This document shows positions 26,214-35,958 of a stretch of 64,000 nucleotides of DNA, one piece after another. The notes under the pieces are model-generated. The model ran no database searches, was not told the origin of the DNA, and saw only the letters and a program-made list of their open reading frames with translations. Position numbers and translations under genes: made by a program. Source of the stretch: Chromatium weissei (GTDB lineage: Bacteria > Pseudomonadota > Gammaproteobacteria > Chromatiales > Chromatiaceae); contig NZ_NRRR01000003.1 in the NCBI RefSeq assembly GCF_016583765.1, forward strand, positions 62,001 through 126,000, read 5' to 3'. How positions within the stretch are numbered: the first letter of the stretch is position 1; every line of letters begins with the position of its first letter.

Positions 26214-26942
26214 TCAGATTTTTTTTTCAAAATCAGCCAGTTCACGTTCAATTGCCGCCAGCGCCGCCAACGGATCGGCTGCTTGCGTAATCGGTCGTCC
26301 AATCACCAAATAATCCGCGCCAGCCGCCACTGCCTGCGCTGGCGTCATTACCCGCTGTTGATCGCCAACTGCTGCGCCAGCCGGTCGCACTCCGGGCGTG
26401 ACCAGTAAAAATTCCCGTCCCAGCGCCGAGCGCACTGCCGCTGCTTCCTGCGGTGAACACACAATTCCATTCAAACCCGCCGCTTGACCCAGTTGCGCCA
26501 GCGTTAACACGCGCTCGGCGGGCGATCCGGCGCAGCCAATTGCGGCCAAATCGTCCGCCGTCAAACTGGTCAACACGGTGACTCCGATCAACAACGGCGG
26601 CGAATTTGCCCGACGATTCAATTGTTCTCGCGCTGCCACGAGCATTTTCATTCCACCGGAAATGTGCACGTTGACCATCCACACGCCGAGATCAGCGGCC
26701 GCGTCACAGGCTGCGGCAACGGTGTTGGGAATGTCGTGAAATTTGAGATCAAGAAACACGGCAAATTCGCGCCGGTGCAGTTCCTCAATCAAATCAGGCC
26801 CGCAGCGGGTGAATAATTCCTTGCCGATTTTCAGTCGGCAGCGCGCCGGATCAAGTTGGTCAACCAGCGCCAGTGCTGGCGCTTTTGCAGCAAAATCAAG
26901 GGCAACGATAATGCGAGATGAAGAAGTCACGGGCGAGCTCAT
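26214..26942 (-). CDS. pyrF: Orotidine-5'-phosphate decarboxylase
   Basis: Last step of UMP synthesis. The 242-residue TIM-barrel enzyme has I-I-V-A-L-D-F at the start, the catalytic [10 protein letters not shown] motif, and C-terminal V-T-P-G-V-R-P and Y-L-V-I-G-R-P-I. Its ATG directly abuts the lapB stop (TAA-ATG). The lapB-pyrF order is the same as in E. coli. Confidence 0.96.
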   Translation of the reverse strand: MSSPVTSSSRIIVALDFAAKAPALALVDQLDPARCRLKIGKELFTRCGPDLIEELHRREFAVFLDLKFHDIPNTVAAACDAAADLGVWMVNVHISGGMKMLVAAREQLNRRANSPPLLIGVTVLTSLTADDLAAIGCAGSPAERVLTLAQLGQAAGLNGIVCSPQEAAAVRSALGREFLLVTPGVRPAGAAVGDQQRVMTPAQAVAAGADYLVIGRPITQAADPLAALAAIERELADFEKKI

Positions 26943-28139
26943 TTAATGGACGGAAGTCACGAATGGTGAAGGTTCGGCGTTGGTCGGTTCGGGTTGCACC
27001 GGCACGACGGTTCCCCAGCGTTTGCAACTGGGACAATGCCAATGCAGCGACCGTGCTTGAAAGCCGCAATGTTCGCATTGATACACCGGCTGGCGCGCCA
27101 GCAATGTGCGTGTGACGGTGAGCGCCACCTGTAAACGATGCTGAATTTTGCTGTCATCGCCTTCCTGCGCTTGCAGATTCAGTAAATGCTCCAGCACCGA
27201 CAAATCAGCATATTGCGTGAGATAGGCGGTCATCAGATCAAGCGCGGCGGTATTGCCTCGCGTGTGTGCGACCACTTCGGCGAGATTGCGCATCAGCGGT
27301 GGACTGGGATGACGATGCGCCAGTGCTTCTAACAGACTCAACACGTCCTCGCGCCCCAGTTGCCGCAAGGCTTCGATCAATTCCGGCAGAATTTCAGCGA
27401 CGTAGGTTGCGCCGCGATCCGCCACGCGCAAAAACAAGGTCACGGCGCGTTGTGAATCGCCATCGGCCAACGCGGTGCGTCCTTCCAGCATGGCTGCGCG
27501 CACGCAGTTGGGATCAACCTGCTGCGCCAATATCAATTGCTGATGGGCGGTCTCGCGGTTGCCTTGACGTTGAGCATCTTCAGCCAGTTCGCAGTGATAG
27601 TGCGCAATTTCAGTGGTCATCGCCTGACCGGTGAGAAGGCGCAGGCGCTCGGCAACGGCGATGCAACGGCTCCAATCGCGTTCACGCTGATAAATATCGC
27701 GCAGCGCCTGCAGGGCACGTTGTCGATGCAATCCACGATCAACCAATTCCTGAAACAGCTTCTCGGCGCGATCCAGAAACCCAGCGCACATGTAATCCTG
27801 ACCGAGTTCAAACAGCGCATAACCGCGCAATTCATTGCTGAGATGCGCCCGTTCGACGAGGTTTTGATGAATGCGAATGGCGCGATCCACTTCACCGCGC
27901 CGCCGAAATAGGCTGCCGAGCGCCAGATGCGTTTCAACCGTTTCGCTATCGACAGCAGTCAATTTCAGAAACATGTCAATCGCTTTATCCGGCTGCTCTT
28001 CCAGTAAGTAATTGAGACCACGCAGAAAATCGGGATGCGCCGGACCGACGCGCTCAAATTTGGCGCGCAGGTCGCGCCGCGAAAGCCACCAGCCTGAAGC
28101 AGCGGCGATGGGCAGTAATAAAAACAGGGTCTCGATCAT
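26943..28139 (-). CDS. lapB: Lipopolysaccharide assembly protein B, TPR and rubredoxin-like
   Basis: Inner-membrane-anchored adaptor that promotes LpxC turnover by FtsH and coordinates LPS synthesis. The 398-residue protein has a short N-terminal TM segment (I-E-T-L-F-L-L-L-P-I-A-A-A-S-G-W-W), about nine TPR units and a C-terminal rubredoxin-type metal site C-E-H-C ... C-P-S-C. ATG 28139 matches the E. coli N-terminus; the frame extends 10 codons further. lapA, usually upstream, is absent. pyrF follows without a gap. Confidence 0.93.
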   Translation of the reverse strand: MIETLFLLLPIAAASGWWLSRRDLRAKFERVGPAHPDFLRGLNYLLEEQPDKAIDMFLKLTAVDSETVETHLALGSLFRRRGEVDRAIRIHQNLVERAHLSNELRGYALFELGQDYMCAGFLDRAEKLFQELVDRGLHRQRALQALRDIYQRERDWSRCIAVAERLRLLTGQAMTTEIAHYHCELAEDAQRQGNRETAHQQLILAQQVDPNCVRAAMLEGRTALADGDSQRAVTLFLRVADRGATYVAEILPELIEALRQLGREDVLSLLEALAHRHPSPPLMRNLAEVVAHTRGNTAALDLMTAYLTQYADLSVLEHLLNLQAQEGDDSKIQHRLQVALTVTRTLLARQPVYQCEHCGFQARSLHWHCPSCKRWGTVVPVQPEPTNAEPSPFVTSVH

Positions 28140-28271
28140 GTCGGCAACATCCACTTTTGTACCGGACACACGCGGAACGCACCGCTAATGGTTGCGCACA
28201 TACTCGAATCATACAGATTCACGACGGCTGGCGGATGTATTGGGCGTTTTCGGTGGCCAGAGGGAAATGCG

Positions 28272-28310
28272 GTTGTCACTGACAACTGAAAACTGACAAC
28301 TGAAAACTGA
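28272..28310. repeat. Heptamer repeat array (TGACAAC/TGAAAAC)
   Basis: Alternating units TGACAAC and TGAAAAC, two of each (28280-28307) plus a terminal TGA, preceded by an inverted unit GTTGTCA at 28272-28278. It lies in the divergent spacer between lapB and the peroxiredoxin gene, which otherwise holds nothing recognised. Confidence 0.85.
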
Positions 28311-28395
28311 ATCATTGAAAATTGCGCCAGCGTCACCAATTCAATCACCGCTAAACTGTTCAGCCTAACTGTTATCAATCATTTGGAGATTCAGA

Positions 28396-29133
28396 ATGTT
28401 AGAAGATCGTACTGGAAGCCGTGTTCCTGCCGTCACCTTTCACACCCGCAGCGGTCACGAATGGGTTGAAGTCACAACGAATGACTTATTTGCTGGCAAA
28501 ACCGTCATCGTGTTCTCACTGCCCGGCGCATTCACGCCCACCTGTTCTTCATCGCATGTGCCGCGTTATAACCAATTGCTACCGGTATTCAAACAACACG
28601 GCGTCGACGACATCATCTGTATTTCAGTCAACGATACGTTTGTGATGAATGAATGGCAGAAAACACAGCACGCTGAAGGTCTGACCTTTATTCCTGATGG
28701 CAATGGTGAATTCAGTGAAGGCATGGGCATGTTGGTCGATAAAGATGCGATTGGATTCGGTAAACGGTCATGGCGTTATTCCATGCTGGTGCGCGATGGA
28801 GTCATTGCTAAAATGTTTATTGAACCAGACGTTGATGGCGATCCCTACGGTGTTTCCGATGCCGATACGATGTTGAATTATTTGGCTCCGAACGCACCGA
28901 AGCCGTTGAGTGTGACAGTAATGACGCGCCCCGGCTGTCCATTCTGTGCGAAGGCAAAAACCGCATTGAAAAATGCTGGCATTGCGTATGAAGAATTGCT
29001 GCTCAACCGCGATTACACCGATTTAACATTACGCGCCGTGGCCAATGCCACCTCGGTTCCACAGATATTTATTGACGGGCAATTGATCGGCGGTTCCGAT
29101 AAATTGGATGAATGGTTAAAAGCGCGTGGTTAA
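28396..29133 (+). CDS. Hybrid peroxiredoxin-glutaredoxin
   Basis: Glutathione-dependent peroxidase in one chain, as in the Haemophilus enzyme (PGdx). The 245 residues comprise a Prx5-type domain (1-160) with active-site [14 protein letters not shown], and a glutaredoxin domain (170-245) with redox motif C-P-F-C and the glutathione-binding [20 protein letters not shown] lies about 8 bases before the ATG. No oxyR gene is adjacent. A terminator hairpin follows. Cytoplasmic, no signal peptide. Confidence 0.94.
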   Translation: MLEDRTGSRVPAVTFHTRSGHEWVEVTTNDLFAGKTVIVFSLPGAFTPTCSSSHVPRYNQLLPVFKQHGVDDIICISVNDTFVMNEWQKTQHAEGLTFIPDGNGEFSEGMGMLVDKDAIGFGKRSWRYSMLVRDGVIAKMFIEPDVDGDPYGVSDADTMLNYLAPNAPKPLSVTVMTRPGCPFCAKAKTALKNAGIAYEELLLNRDYTDLTLRAVANATSVPQIFIDGQLIGGSDKLDEWLKARG

Positions 29134-29186
29134 TTTCTGAAATTCGCGCATTTGCTGAATTGAATGCGTTATTGAAGCATTAAAAT

Positions 29187-29210
29187 ACGGGGGCGCAATG
29201 CTCCCGTTTT
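29187..29210 (+). terminator. Rho-independent terminator after the peroxiredoxin-glutaredoxin gene
   Basis: ACGGGGGC (29187-29194) pairs with GCTCCCGT (29200-29207), with one G-T pair and a 5-base loop, followed by TTT. Confidence 0.75.
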
Positions 29211-29229
29211 GCTGTATAGAGTTATGGTT

Positions 29230-30267
29230 ATGACCGCGCATCACGACAGTATTCACATGAATGACGATCACATTGATTTGAGTCACGGCGCAGGTGGACG
29301 AGCGACGGCGCAACTCATCGCCAACGTATTTCAACGGCATTTTGACAATCCGCTGCTCGCACAGGGCAATGATCAGGCACTGTTTCAACCGCCCGCTGGT
29401 CGCTTGGTCATCAGCACGGACGGTCACGTCATTTCGCCGTTGTTTTTTCCGGGTGGCGATATTGGCTGTTTATCGGTACACGGCACGATTAACGATGTGG
29501 CGATGGCAGGCGCTCGGCCGCTGTATTTGAGCGCCGGTTTCATCATTGAAGAGGGTTTTCCGCTTCGTGATTTAGTGCGCATCGTCGAAAGCATGGCGGC
29601 GGCGGCCAAAGCAGCCGGAGTGCCGATAATCACCGGCGATACCAAGGTGGTGGAACGCGGTAAAGGCGACGGCGTGTTTATCACCACGACGGGAATCGGT
29701 GTCGTGCCGAACGGCATTCACATTTCCGGCGAATTGGCGCAATTCGGCGATGTGATTTTGATTAACGGCAGCATCGGCGATCACGGCGTGGCGGTGTTGG
29801 CACAACGCGAACATCTCGGTTTTGCGACCGAATTGCGTTCGGATACTGCGGCGTTGCATGAATTAGTTGCGGCGATGATTGCCGCAGTGCCGGAAATTCA
29901 CTGTTTGCGCGATCCGACTCGCGGCGGAGTTGCAGCAACGTTGAATGAGCTGGCGCAGCAATCTGGTGTCGGAATGCAGCTTCACGAAAACGCGATTCCC
30001 GTGCGCACCGAAGTTGCCGCGGCGTGTGAACTGCTCGGTCTCGATCCGCTGCAAATTGCCAACGAGGGCAAATTAATTGCGATTTGTCCGGCGGCGCAGG
30101 CGACGACGTTGTTGACGACGATGCGAGCGCATTCGCTGGGCGCGATGTCAGCGATCATCGGTGAAGTTGTGGCTGATGAATTGCATTTGGTGCAGATGAC
30201 CACCGGCTTCGGTGGCAATCGCATTGTGGATTGGCCGCTCGGCGAGCAGTTGCCGCGCATCTGTTAA
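29230..30267 (+). CDS. hypE: Hydrogenase maturation protein HypE
   Basis: Dehydrates the thiocarboxamide on its C-terminal cysteine to a thiocyanate, supplying CN ligands for NiFe hydrogenase. The protein ends in the diagnostic P-R-I-C. Other marks are L-S-H-G-A-G-G-R, S-T-D-G-H-V-I-S-P-L-F-F-P-G-G-D-I-G, G-D-T-K-V-V-E-R-G and R-D-P-T-R-G-G-V-A. ATG 29230 is preferred (AGAG 8 bases upstream); ATG 29224 is close by. No other hyp gene or hydrogenase structural gene is in the window, so it is an orphan here. Confidence 0.93.
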   Translation: MTAHHDSIHMNDDHIDLSHGAGGRATAQLIANVFQRHFDNPLLAQGNDQALFQPPAGRLVISTDGHVISPLFFPGGDIGCLSVHGTINDVAMAGARPLYLSAGFIIEEGFPLRDLVRIVESMAAAAKAAGVPIITGDTKVVERGKGDGVFITTTGIGVVPNGIHISGELAQFGDVILINGSIGDHGVAVLAQREHLGFATELRSDTAALHELVAAMIAAVPEIHCLRDPTRGGVAATLNELAQQSGVGMQLHENAIPVRTEVAAACELLGLDPLQIANEGKLIAICPAAQATTLLTTMRAHSLGAMSAIIGEVVADELHLVQMTTGFGGNRIVDWPLGEQLPRIC

Positions 30268-30368
30268 ATCGACTTCATTCCGTCATTCGGAATCAAGCAT
30301 TTCCTAACTGTCGTCAAAAGCCGATAATTCCAATTCATAACTGATTCAGGTTGTTTCACCACTCCAGC

Positions 30369-32477
30369 ATGTCCGTTCACAAGCAAACCGCCACTCTGTT
30401 GATTATCACGTCCGATGCCAGCGATGCCGAGCGGTTGATCGGGGCACTGCGCGAAGATGGCATTGCCACAAAAAGCGTCACCGTACCTCACGCCGAGCGG
30501 CTCGCCGAGGTCATTGCCCAACGCGACTGTGATTTGATTCTCTGTTGTAGCTATCAGCGCGAGATTGATTTGGACAGCGTGCTGGCAGCACACCGCAAAC
30601 TTATCGGCGATATTCCGTTGATTTTGATTGAAGAACCAGAGCAACACGCCGCCAATCTCGCCAAAATTCGCCGCTCGGGTGTCCGCGATCTCATTCGCCG
30701 CCACGATCACGACCATCTCAAATTGGCAGTTGCACGAGAATTTGCTGAATTGCTGCGTCGCCGCGAGGCTGCCGGACTGAATCAACGTCTGCGGTTGTGC
30801 GAGCAGCGTGACCGCGAACTGATCGCCGTGACCAGTGCCGGCGTGGCATTTGTACAGGACGGTTTACATCTTGATGCGAATTCCGCCTATCTCACACTGT
30901 TCGGTTATCCCGATCTCGACGAACTGCAAGCCGTGCCCTTTCTTGATTTATTTGTTCCTGAATATCAAAAGAAAATTCGTGAATTGCTGCGCGGCGGTGA
31001 TGCAACCGCATTGAATGAACCCGTTGAATTAACGGTGATTTGTCGCCGTCACGATGCCAGTCAATTCAACGCTCGGCTGCTGGCAGCACCTTCCGAAATC
31101 GACCATGAACCCTGTTTACGTTTACTCGTGCACTCGCTCGATACACCGAGTGCGCCAGCGCCCGTCACATCAACCGTCGCCGCGCCGGAGCCAATGCCCG
31201 CATCGGCAATCAGCGCAACAACGACCGCTGCAGAAGCGGTTTCACCGATGGGTTTACCGCGAGTGCTAGCGGAAATCACCGCGCATCTCAACGCCGAGCA
31301 TCGTGTCGAACGTCCATTTGCAATTTTTTATCTGCAATTGAAAGACGGCGCGCAATTGCTGCGCGATCTCGGTTTGACGCTGGGATTGGAACAACGCAAC
31401 GCGCTTGCCACGCAATTGCTGGCACAAGCCGCTGCTGAACACGGGTTTTGCGCTCGCGTCACTGACGACGGCTTTGTCATGCTGGTCGATGATGTCAATG
31501 AATTAGAAGCCAAGGCGCTGGCCGAGCGCCTGTTAACCAGTGTGCACCTGCCGCGGCGTGCCGGAACACAACCGCATGAAGTCACAGCAGATTTTGATCT
31601 TGGTTACTATTTGGTGCGCGACCGCGCCGGAGTGGCTGAAGACATTATCAACGCGGCTTATCGGCTGTGTGTCAGTCGAGAAGATGCGCCCGCACCAGCG
31701 CCAGCAACTGCCGGTGATAGCGAAGTAGAAATTGCGCGGCGGGTGGAGCGGGCGCTGGCGCAGGATCATTTTAAGTTGGTTTATCAACCGATTATCAGCC
31801 TGATGGGTGACGATCAAGAAAATTACAGCGTGTTGGTGCGGCTGATTGACGAACACCACACGCCGTTGGAAGCACGAGATTTCGTCGGTCCTGCCACTCG
31901 CGCCGGACTGATGGAACAGGTGGATCGATGGACGATTCGCTCGGCAATTCAAGTGATTGGCGAGCAGCGGCGGGCGGGACAGCGCATCAGTTTGTTTATC
32001 AGTTTGGCGGAGGACACCTTTCGCAATCCCAGCATTGTGTTGTGGATTTGCGACTGTCTGCGCGAGTTTGACGTACGCGGCAACTGGTTGACCTTTCAGT
32101 TTCAGGAAGAAGTGGTGACCAACAATTTGGCGAGCTTGAACAAATTGGTGGAAACGCTGAAGAAAATTAAATGTCGCGTGGCCGTACACCGCTTCGGTCT
32201 GCTCGCGCATCCTGAACGGCTGCTGCAAAATTTGGCGTTGGATTATGTGCTGCTGAAATCGACTTTCGCGCAGGGTTTGGCGGACGATCCGGCAAAACAA
32301 CAGCGGTTGGTGGCGCTGGCGACGCTGGCCCATGAATTCAATGTGAAAACCATCGTCACCGGCGTGGAAGATGCACAGTCGTTAACCGTGCTGTGGACGG
32401 CTGGCGTTGATTATGTGCAGGGCAATTTCTTACAGCGTCCGTCGCCGACATTGGACATCACTTCCGGCGGGCACTGA
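30369..32477 (+). CDS. FimX-like c-di-GMP receptor: receiver-like, PAS, degenerate GGDEF and EAL
   Basis: A 702-residue soluble signalling protein. Order: receiver-like domain (about 1-130), PAS domain (150-250), an Ala/Pro linker, degenerate GGDEF (about 300-430) and degenerate EAL (about 455-690). The EAL domain retains L-V-Y-Q-P-I but has S-V-L-V-R-L instead of the E-A/V-L motif and H-R-F-G instead of D-D-F-G, so it should bind c-di-GMP without hydrolysing it, like Pseudomonas FimX and its Xanthomonas homologue. This fits control of type IV pili; pilC and pilD are elsewhere in the window. It lies immediately upstream of recC (4 bases). Confidence 0.85.
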   Translation: MSVHKQTATLLIITSDASDAERLIGALREDGIATKSVTVPHAERLAEVIAQRDCDLILCCSYQREIDLDSVLAAHRKLIGDIPLILIEEPEQHAANLAKIRRSGVRDLIRRHDHDHLKLAVAREFAELLRRREAAGLNQRLRLCEQRDRELIAVTSAGVAFVQDGLHLDANSAYLTLFGYPDLDELQAVPFLDLFVPEYQKKIRELLRGGDATALNEPVELTVICRRHDASQFNARLLAAPSEIDHEPCLRLLVHSLDTPSAPAPVTSTVAAPEPMPASAISATTTAAEAVSPMGLPRVLAEITAHLNAEHRVERPFAIFYLQLKDGAQLLRDLGLTLGLEQRNALATQLLAQAAAEHGFCARVTDDGFVMLVDDVNELEAKALAERLLTSVHLPRRAGTQPHEVTADFDLGYYLVRDRAGVAEDIINAAYRLCVSREDAPAPAPATAGDSEVEIARRVERALAQDHFKLVYQPIISLMGDDQENYSVLVRLIDEHHTPLEARDFVGPATRAGLMEQVDRWTIRSAIQVIGEQRRAGQRISLFISLAEDTFRNPSIVLWICDCLREFDVRGNWLTFQFQEEVVTNNLASLNKLVETLKKIKCRVAVHRFGLLAHPERLLQNLALDYVLLKSTFAQGLADDPAKQQRLVALATLAHEFNVKTIVTGVEDAQSLTVLWTAGVDYVQGNFLQRPSPTLDITSGGH

Positions 32478-32481
32478 ATTG

Positions 32482-35400
32482 ATGAACACAGAACATTCCG
32501 CGCTGCCATCCGGTTTCATGCTGATTCAGGGCAATCGTTTGGAATGTTTGTGTGATCTGCTCGTGGCATGGTTGAAACGCCATCCGCTGCCGCCGTTGGA
32601 AAATGACGTGGTGTTGGTACAAAGCAACGGCATTGCGCAGTGGTTGAAATTGGCGATTGCCGCTGACGCACAGGGTTGCGGCATTGCCGCCGGACTGACG
32701 GTGACATTGCCGGGGCGATTTATTTGGCAAGCGTATCGGCAAGTGCTCGGTGATTTACCGCACCGTTCGCCGTTCGACAAAGAGCCGCTGACGTGGCGAC
32801 TGTATCGACTGCTCGGCAATTTGAATGCGTTGAATGGAATTTTTGCGCCACTCACCGATTTTCTCCACGGCGAGGATACTGCGCGGCGGCGTCATCAGCT
32901 TGCAACAAAACTCGCCGATCTCTTTGATCAATATCAGGTTTATCGCGCCGATTGGCTGACCGCGTGGCAGAACGGTGATGACAGCCTCATTCGTCCAAAT
33001 GGCAATCGTGAGCCATTGCCCGCCGCGCAGCGATGGCAACCGGCGTTGTGGCGCTTGTTGATGACGGATATTCAATTGGAAAACAGCGGGTTGCCGCAAT
33101 TCACCACCGCCAGTCGCGCCACCATTCACCACGCTTTTTTGGAACGTCTGCGCACTGCGTCAGCGTCACGTTTACCGCGCCGCATCATTGTCTTCGGTAT
33201 TTCCGCACTGCCGCGCCAATCGTTGGAAGTGCTCGCCGCCATCGCTGCTCATGCGCAGGTGCTGCTGTTTGCACACAATCCCAGTCGTCATTACTGGGGC
33301 GATCTGATCGCCGAGCGCGAATTGTTTCGACAGGATTATCGTCGCCACCCGCCGCGCCAGCGCCCGCCGATCACCGATGCCGCCGCGCTGCATGTGGACG
33401 GTCATCCGCTGCTCGCCGCGTGGGGCAAACAGGGACGCGATTACTTGCGATTGTTGGATGAGCACGATCAACGCAGCCAGTACGAGGCGCATTTTCAAGC
33501 AGCGAAAATGCCGATTGATCTGTTTGAATCGTTTGGCAATGACACACTGCTGCATCAACTGCAAGACGATATTTTGGAATTGCGCACCTTGGCGGAGCGG
33601 CAGGCGCTGCACACCGCAATTAACCCAGCAACCGACCGCAGTGTGGAATTTTTGATTGCGCACAGTCCGTTACGCGAAGTGGAAATTCTGCACGATCAAT
33701 TACTTGATGCCTTCGCACAGGCGGAAAAAGCCGGAACGCCGCTCGCGCCGCGTGACGTGCTGGTGATGGTTCCAGACATCAACGGTTATGCGTCCGCCGT
33801 GACTGCCGTCTTCAAACGGCGTTATGACGATCCGCGCCGCAACATTCCGTTTCATCTTGCCGATCAGGGATCAACGGCGACCAATCCGATTCTTATCGGT
33901 TTGCGGGCGCTGCTGAATTTGCCGCAAGCGCGATTTAGCGTGACCGAGCTGATGGATTTACTGGACATTGCGGCGCTGCGCGAACGTTTCGGCATTGACA
34001 GCGCGAATGTGCCGCAACTGCGGCGGTGGATCAGCGGCGCAAATATCCGCTGGGGACTGTCTGCCGAGCACCGCGCCAGCTTGGGTTTTCCACCGGCGTT
34101 GACACAAAACACGTGGCAATTTGGATTGCAGCGCATGTTGCTCGGTTTCGCCAGCGGCGCGAGTGACGCGTGGCAAGGCATTGAACCCTATGATGAAGTT
34201 GGCGGTTTGGATGCCGCGCTGATTGGGCCGTTGGTGCAACTGCTCGATGCGCTGGCGCAGGTGTGGACGACGTTGCAAACGTCACGTTCACCGACGCATT
34301 GGGTGACGGTGCTGGCGCAAATGTTGGACGACCTCTTCATTGCCGTCAGCGATACCGATCAACTGGCGCTGGCGCGAGTTCGAGAGACGTTGGAACGCTG
34401 GGCAGAAGATTGCACCAGCGGTGAATTGACGGAAGATTTGCCGCTCGAAGTGGTGCGCGAAGTGGTGCTGGCGCGTTTGGATCAACCGACGTTGACGCAG
34501 CGATTTTTTGCGGGGGCGGTCAATTTCGCCACGTTGATGCCGATGCGAGCGATTCCATTTCGACACATTTGGCTGCTGGGCATGAACGACGGCGATTATC
34601 CGCGCAATGTTCACCGCGCTGATTTTGACCTGATGGCGGACGATTACCGCCCCGGCGACCGAGCGCGACGTGAAGATGACCGTTATTTGTTTTTGGAGGC
34701 GCTGCTGTCTGCGCGTGAACGGCTGGTAATCAGTTGGGTTGGGCGCAGCATTCGTGATGATTCGACGCGTCCGCCGTCAGTTTTAGTTGGGCAATTGCGC
34801 GATCATCTTGCCGCTGGCTGGCAACTGGCTGAATCAGGGACGAATTTGTTAGACGCGTTGACGACCGAGCATCCGTTGCAGCCATTCAGTGCACGTTATT
34901 TTCAACCGCAACGGTCGCCGCGTTTGTTCACTTACGCGAGCGAATGGCGAGCAGCGCATTTTTCAGTTGACAGTTCACTGCAATCCGCTACTGCGGTGCC
35001 AATTTCCAACCACTCACTGACAACTGACAACTGCCAACTGACAACTTCTCTTTCCGCACTCGGCTTGTTTCTGCGCCAGCCGCTGAAAACTTTTTATACC
35101 CAGCGGCTGGGGCTGTATTTCAATGTAGATGACGGCGAGCCGCTCGATGACGAGCAGTTTGCTGTGGACAGTTTGGACAATTGGCAACTTGGCAATGCGT
35201 TGTTGGAAGCAGTGAAAACCGCGCTGACACAGAATGTTGACGTTGATATTGAACGCTGTTTGCGGGCTGCTGCGAATCAATTGGCTCGTGCTGGTGCGTT
35301 GCCGTTACCGCCATTTGCCGATGCGTTAATTGACACGCTGCTTGCCGAACTGACCGAGCCAGCAACGAAATATCAGGCGCTGTTGCAACAGTTTTCGCGG

Positions 35401-35958
35401 AGTTGTTCGGCGGAAACTGTGCGGCTGGCGCTGCTCAACGACACGCTCAACGACATTCGCACCAACGCCAACGGCGAGCGAGTTCTGCTGCAATTACAAG
35501 CCAGTCAACTGTTTTCCGGCAAAACGCCTAAATGGACGGTGCTGGTGCGCATCTGGCCGCTGCATCTCGCTGCACAATTTGGCGGCGCAACCTTCACGCG
35601 CATTTTCGGACGCAAATCTGAATTCACGCTGCATCCGCTGGCGGCAGAAATGGCGCGAGAACATCTGCTCGCGTTGATGAATGGCTATCAACAGGCGCTC
35701 AGTCAACCGTTGCCGCTGGCGTGTAACACCGGTTTTGCAGCATTTGCCAGTTCGGGAGATGCCGTAAAAGCCTATGAAGGCGGTCAGTTCAACGCGTATC
35801 AGTTCGGTGATTGCGCGAGCCATTCCGGTTATCGACGTTTTTGGCCGACTTACGCACAACTCGCCGCCGATCAACGGTTTGCGCCGTTAGTCGCCCAGCT
35901 TTATCAACCGTTGTTTGACCACATTCGCCGTCACGCCGCCGCAAAATCTGAGATATGA
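32482..35958 (+). CDS. recC: Exodeoxyribonuclease V gamma subunit RecC
   Basis: Chi-recognition and scaffold subunit of RecBCD. 1158 residues (E. coli 1122). N-terminal block Q-G-N-R-L-E-C-L-C-D-L-L-V-A-W and V-Q-S-N-G-I-A-Q-W-L-K-L, middle W-L-L-G-M-N-D-G-D-Y-P-R and a C-terminal inactive-nuclease region are as expected. About 28 residues near 830-858 derive from a repeat insertion (S-L-T-T-D-N-C-Q-L-T-T), lying in a loop between S-E-W-R-A-A-H and the L-G-L-F-L-R-Q-P-L-K-T-F-Y block. ATG 32482 follows the previous stop by 4 bases. The stop overlaps recB (ATGA). Confidence 0.94.
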   Translation: MNTEHSALPSGFMLIQGNRLECLCDLLVAWLKRHPLPPLENDVVLVQSNGIAQWLKLAIAADAQGCGIAAGLTVTLPGRFIWQAYRQVLGDLPHRSPFDKEPLTWRLYRLLGNLNALNGIFAPLTDFLHGEDTARRRHQLATKLADLFDQYQVYRADWLTAWQNGDDSLIRPNGNREPLPAAQRWQPALWRLLMTDIQLENSGLPQFTTASRATIHHAFLERLRTASASRLPRRIIVFGISALPRQSLEVLAAIAAHAQVLLFAHNPSRHYWGDLIAERELFRQDYRRHPPRQRPPITDAAALHVDGHPLLAAWGKQGRDYLRLLDEHDQRSQYEAHFQAAKMPIDLFESFGNDTLLHQLQDDILELRTLAERQALHTAINPATDRSVEFLIAHSPLREVEILHDQLLDAFAQAEKAGTPLAPRDVLVMVPDINGYASAVTAVFKRRYDDPRRNIPFHLADQGSTATNPILIGLRALLNLPQARFSVTELMDLLDIAALRERFGIDSANVPQLRRWISGANIRWGLSAEHRASLGFPPALTQNTWQFGLQRMLLGFASGASDAWQGIEPYDEVGGLDAALIGPLVQLLDALAQVWTTLQTSRSPTHWVTVLAQMLDDLFIAVSDTDQLALARVRETLERWAEDCTSGELTEDLPLEVVREVVLARLDQPTLTQRFFAGAVNFATLMPMRAIPFRHIWLLGMNDGDYPRNVHRADFDLMADDYRPGDRARREDDRYLFLEALLSARERLVISWVGRSIRDDSTRPPSVLVGQLRDHLAAGWQLAESGTNLLDALTTEHPLQPFSARYFQPQRSPRLFTYASEWRAAHFSVDSSLQSATAVPISNHSLTTDNCQLTTSLSALGLFLRQPLKTFYTQRLGLYFNVDDGEPLDDEQFAVDSLDNWQLGNALLEAVKTALTQNVDVDIERCLRAAANQLARAGALPLPPFADALIDTLLAELTEPATKYQALLQQFSRSCSAETVRLALLNDTLNDIRTNANGERVLLQLQASQLFSGKTPKWTVLVRIWPLHLAAQFGGATFTRIFGRKSEFTLHPLAAEMAREHLLALMNGYQQALSQPLPLACNTGFAAFASSGDAVKAYEGGQFNAYQFGDCASHSGYRRFWPTYAQLAADQRFAPLVAQLYQPLFDHIRRHAAAKSEI
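35018..35045 (+). repeat. Heptamer repeat inside the recC coding sequence
   Basis: Four heptamers (TGACAAC, TGACAAC, TGCCAAC, TGACAAC) read in frame as part of RecC. A related TCAGTTGACAGTT stretch begins at about 34973, so the whole inserted block probably spans about 34971-35050. Confidence 0.85.

Noticed and set aside
28272-28310. CRISPR-like array
   Set aside because: The units are only 7 bases with no spacers; it is a simple heptamer tandem, and no cas gene occurs in the window.
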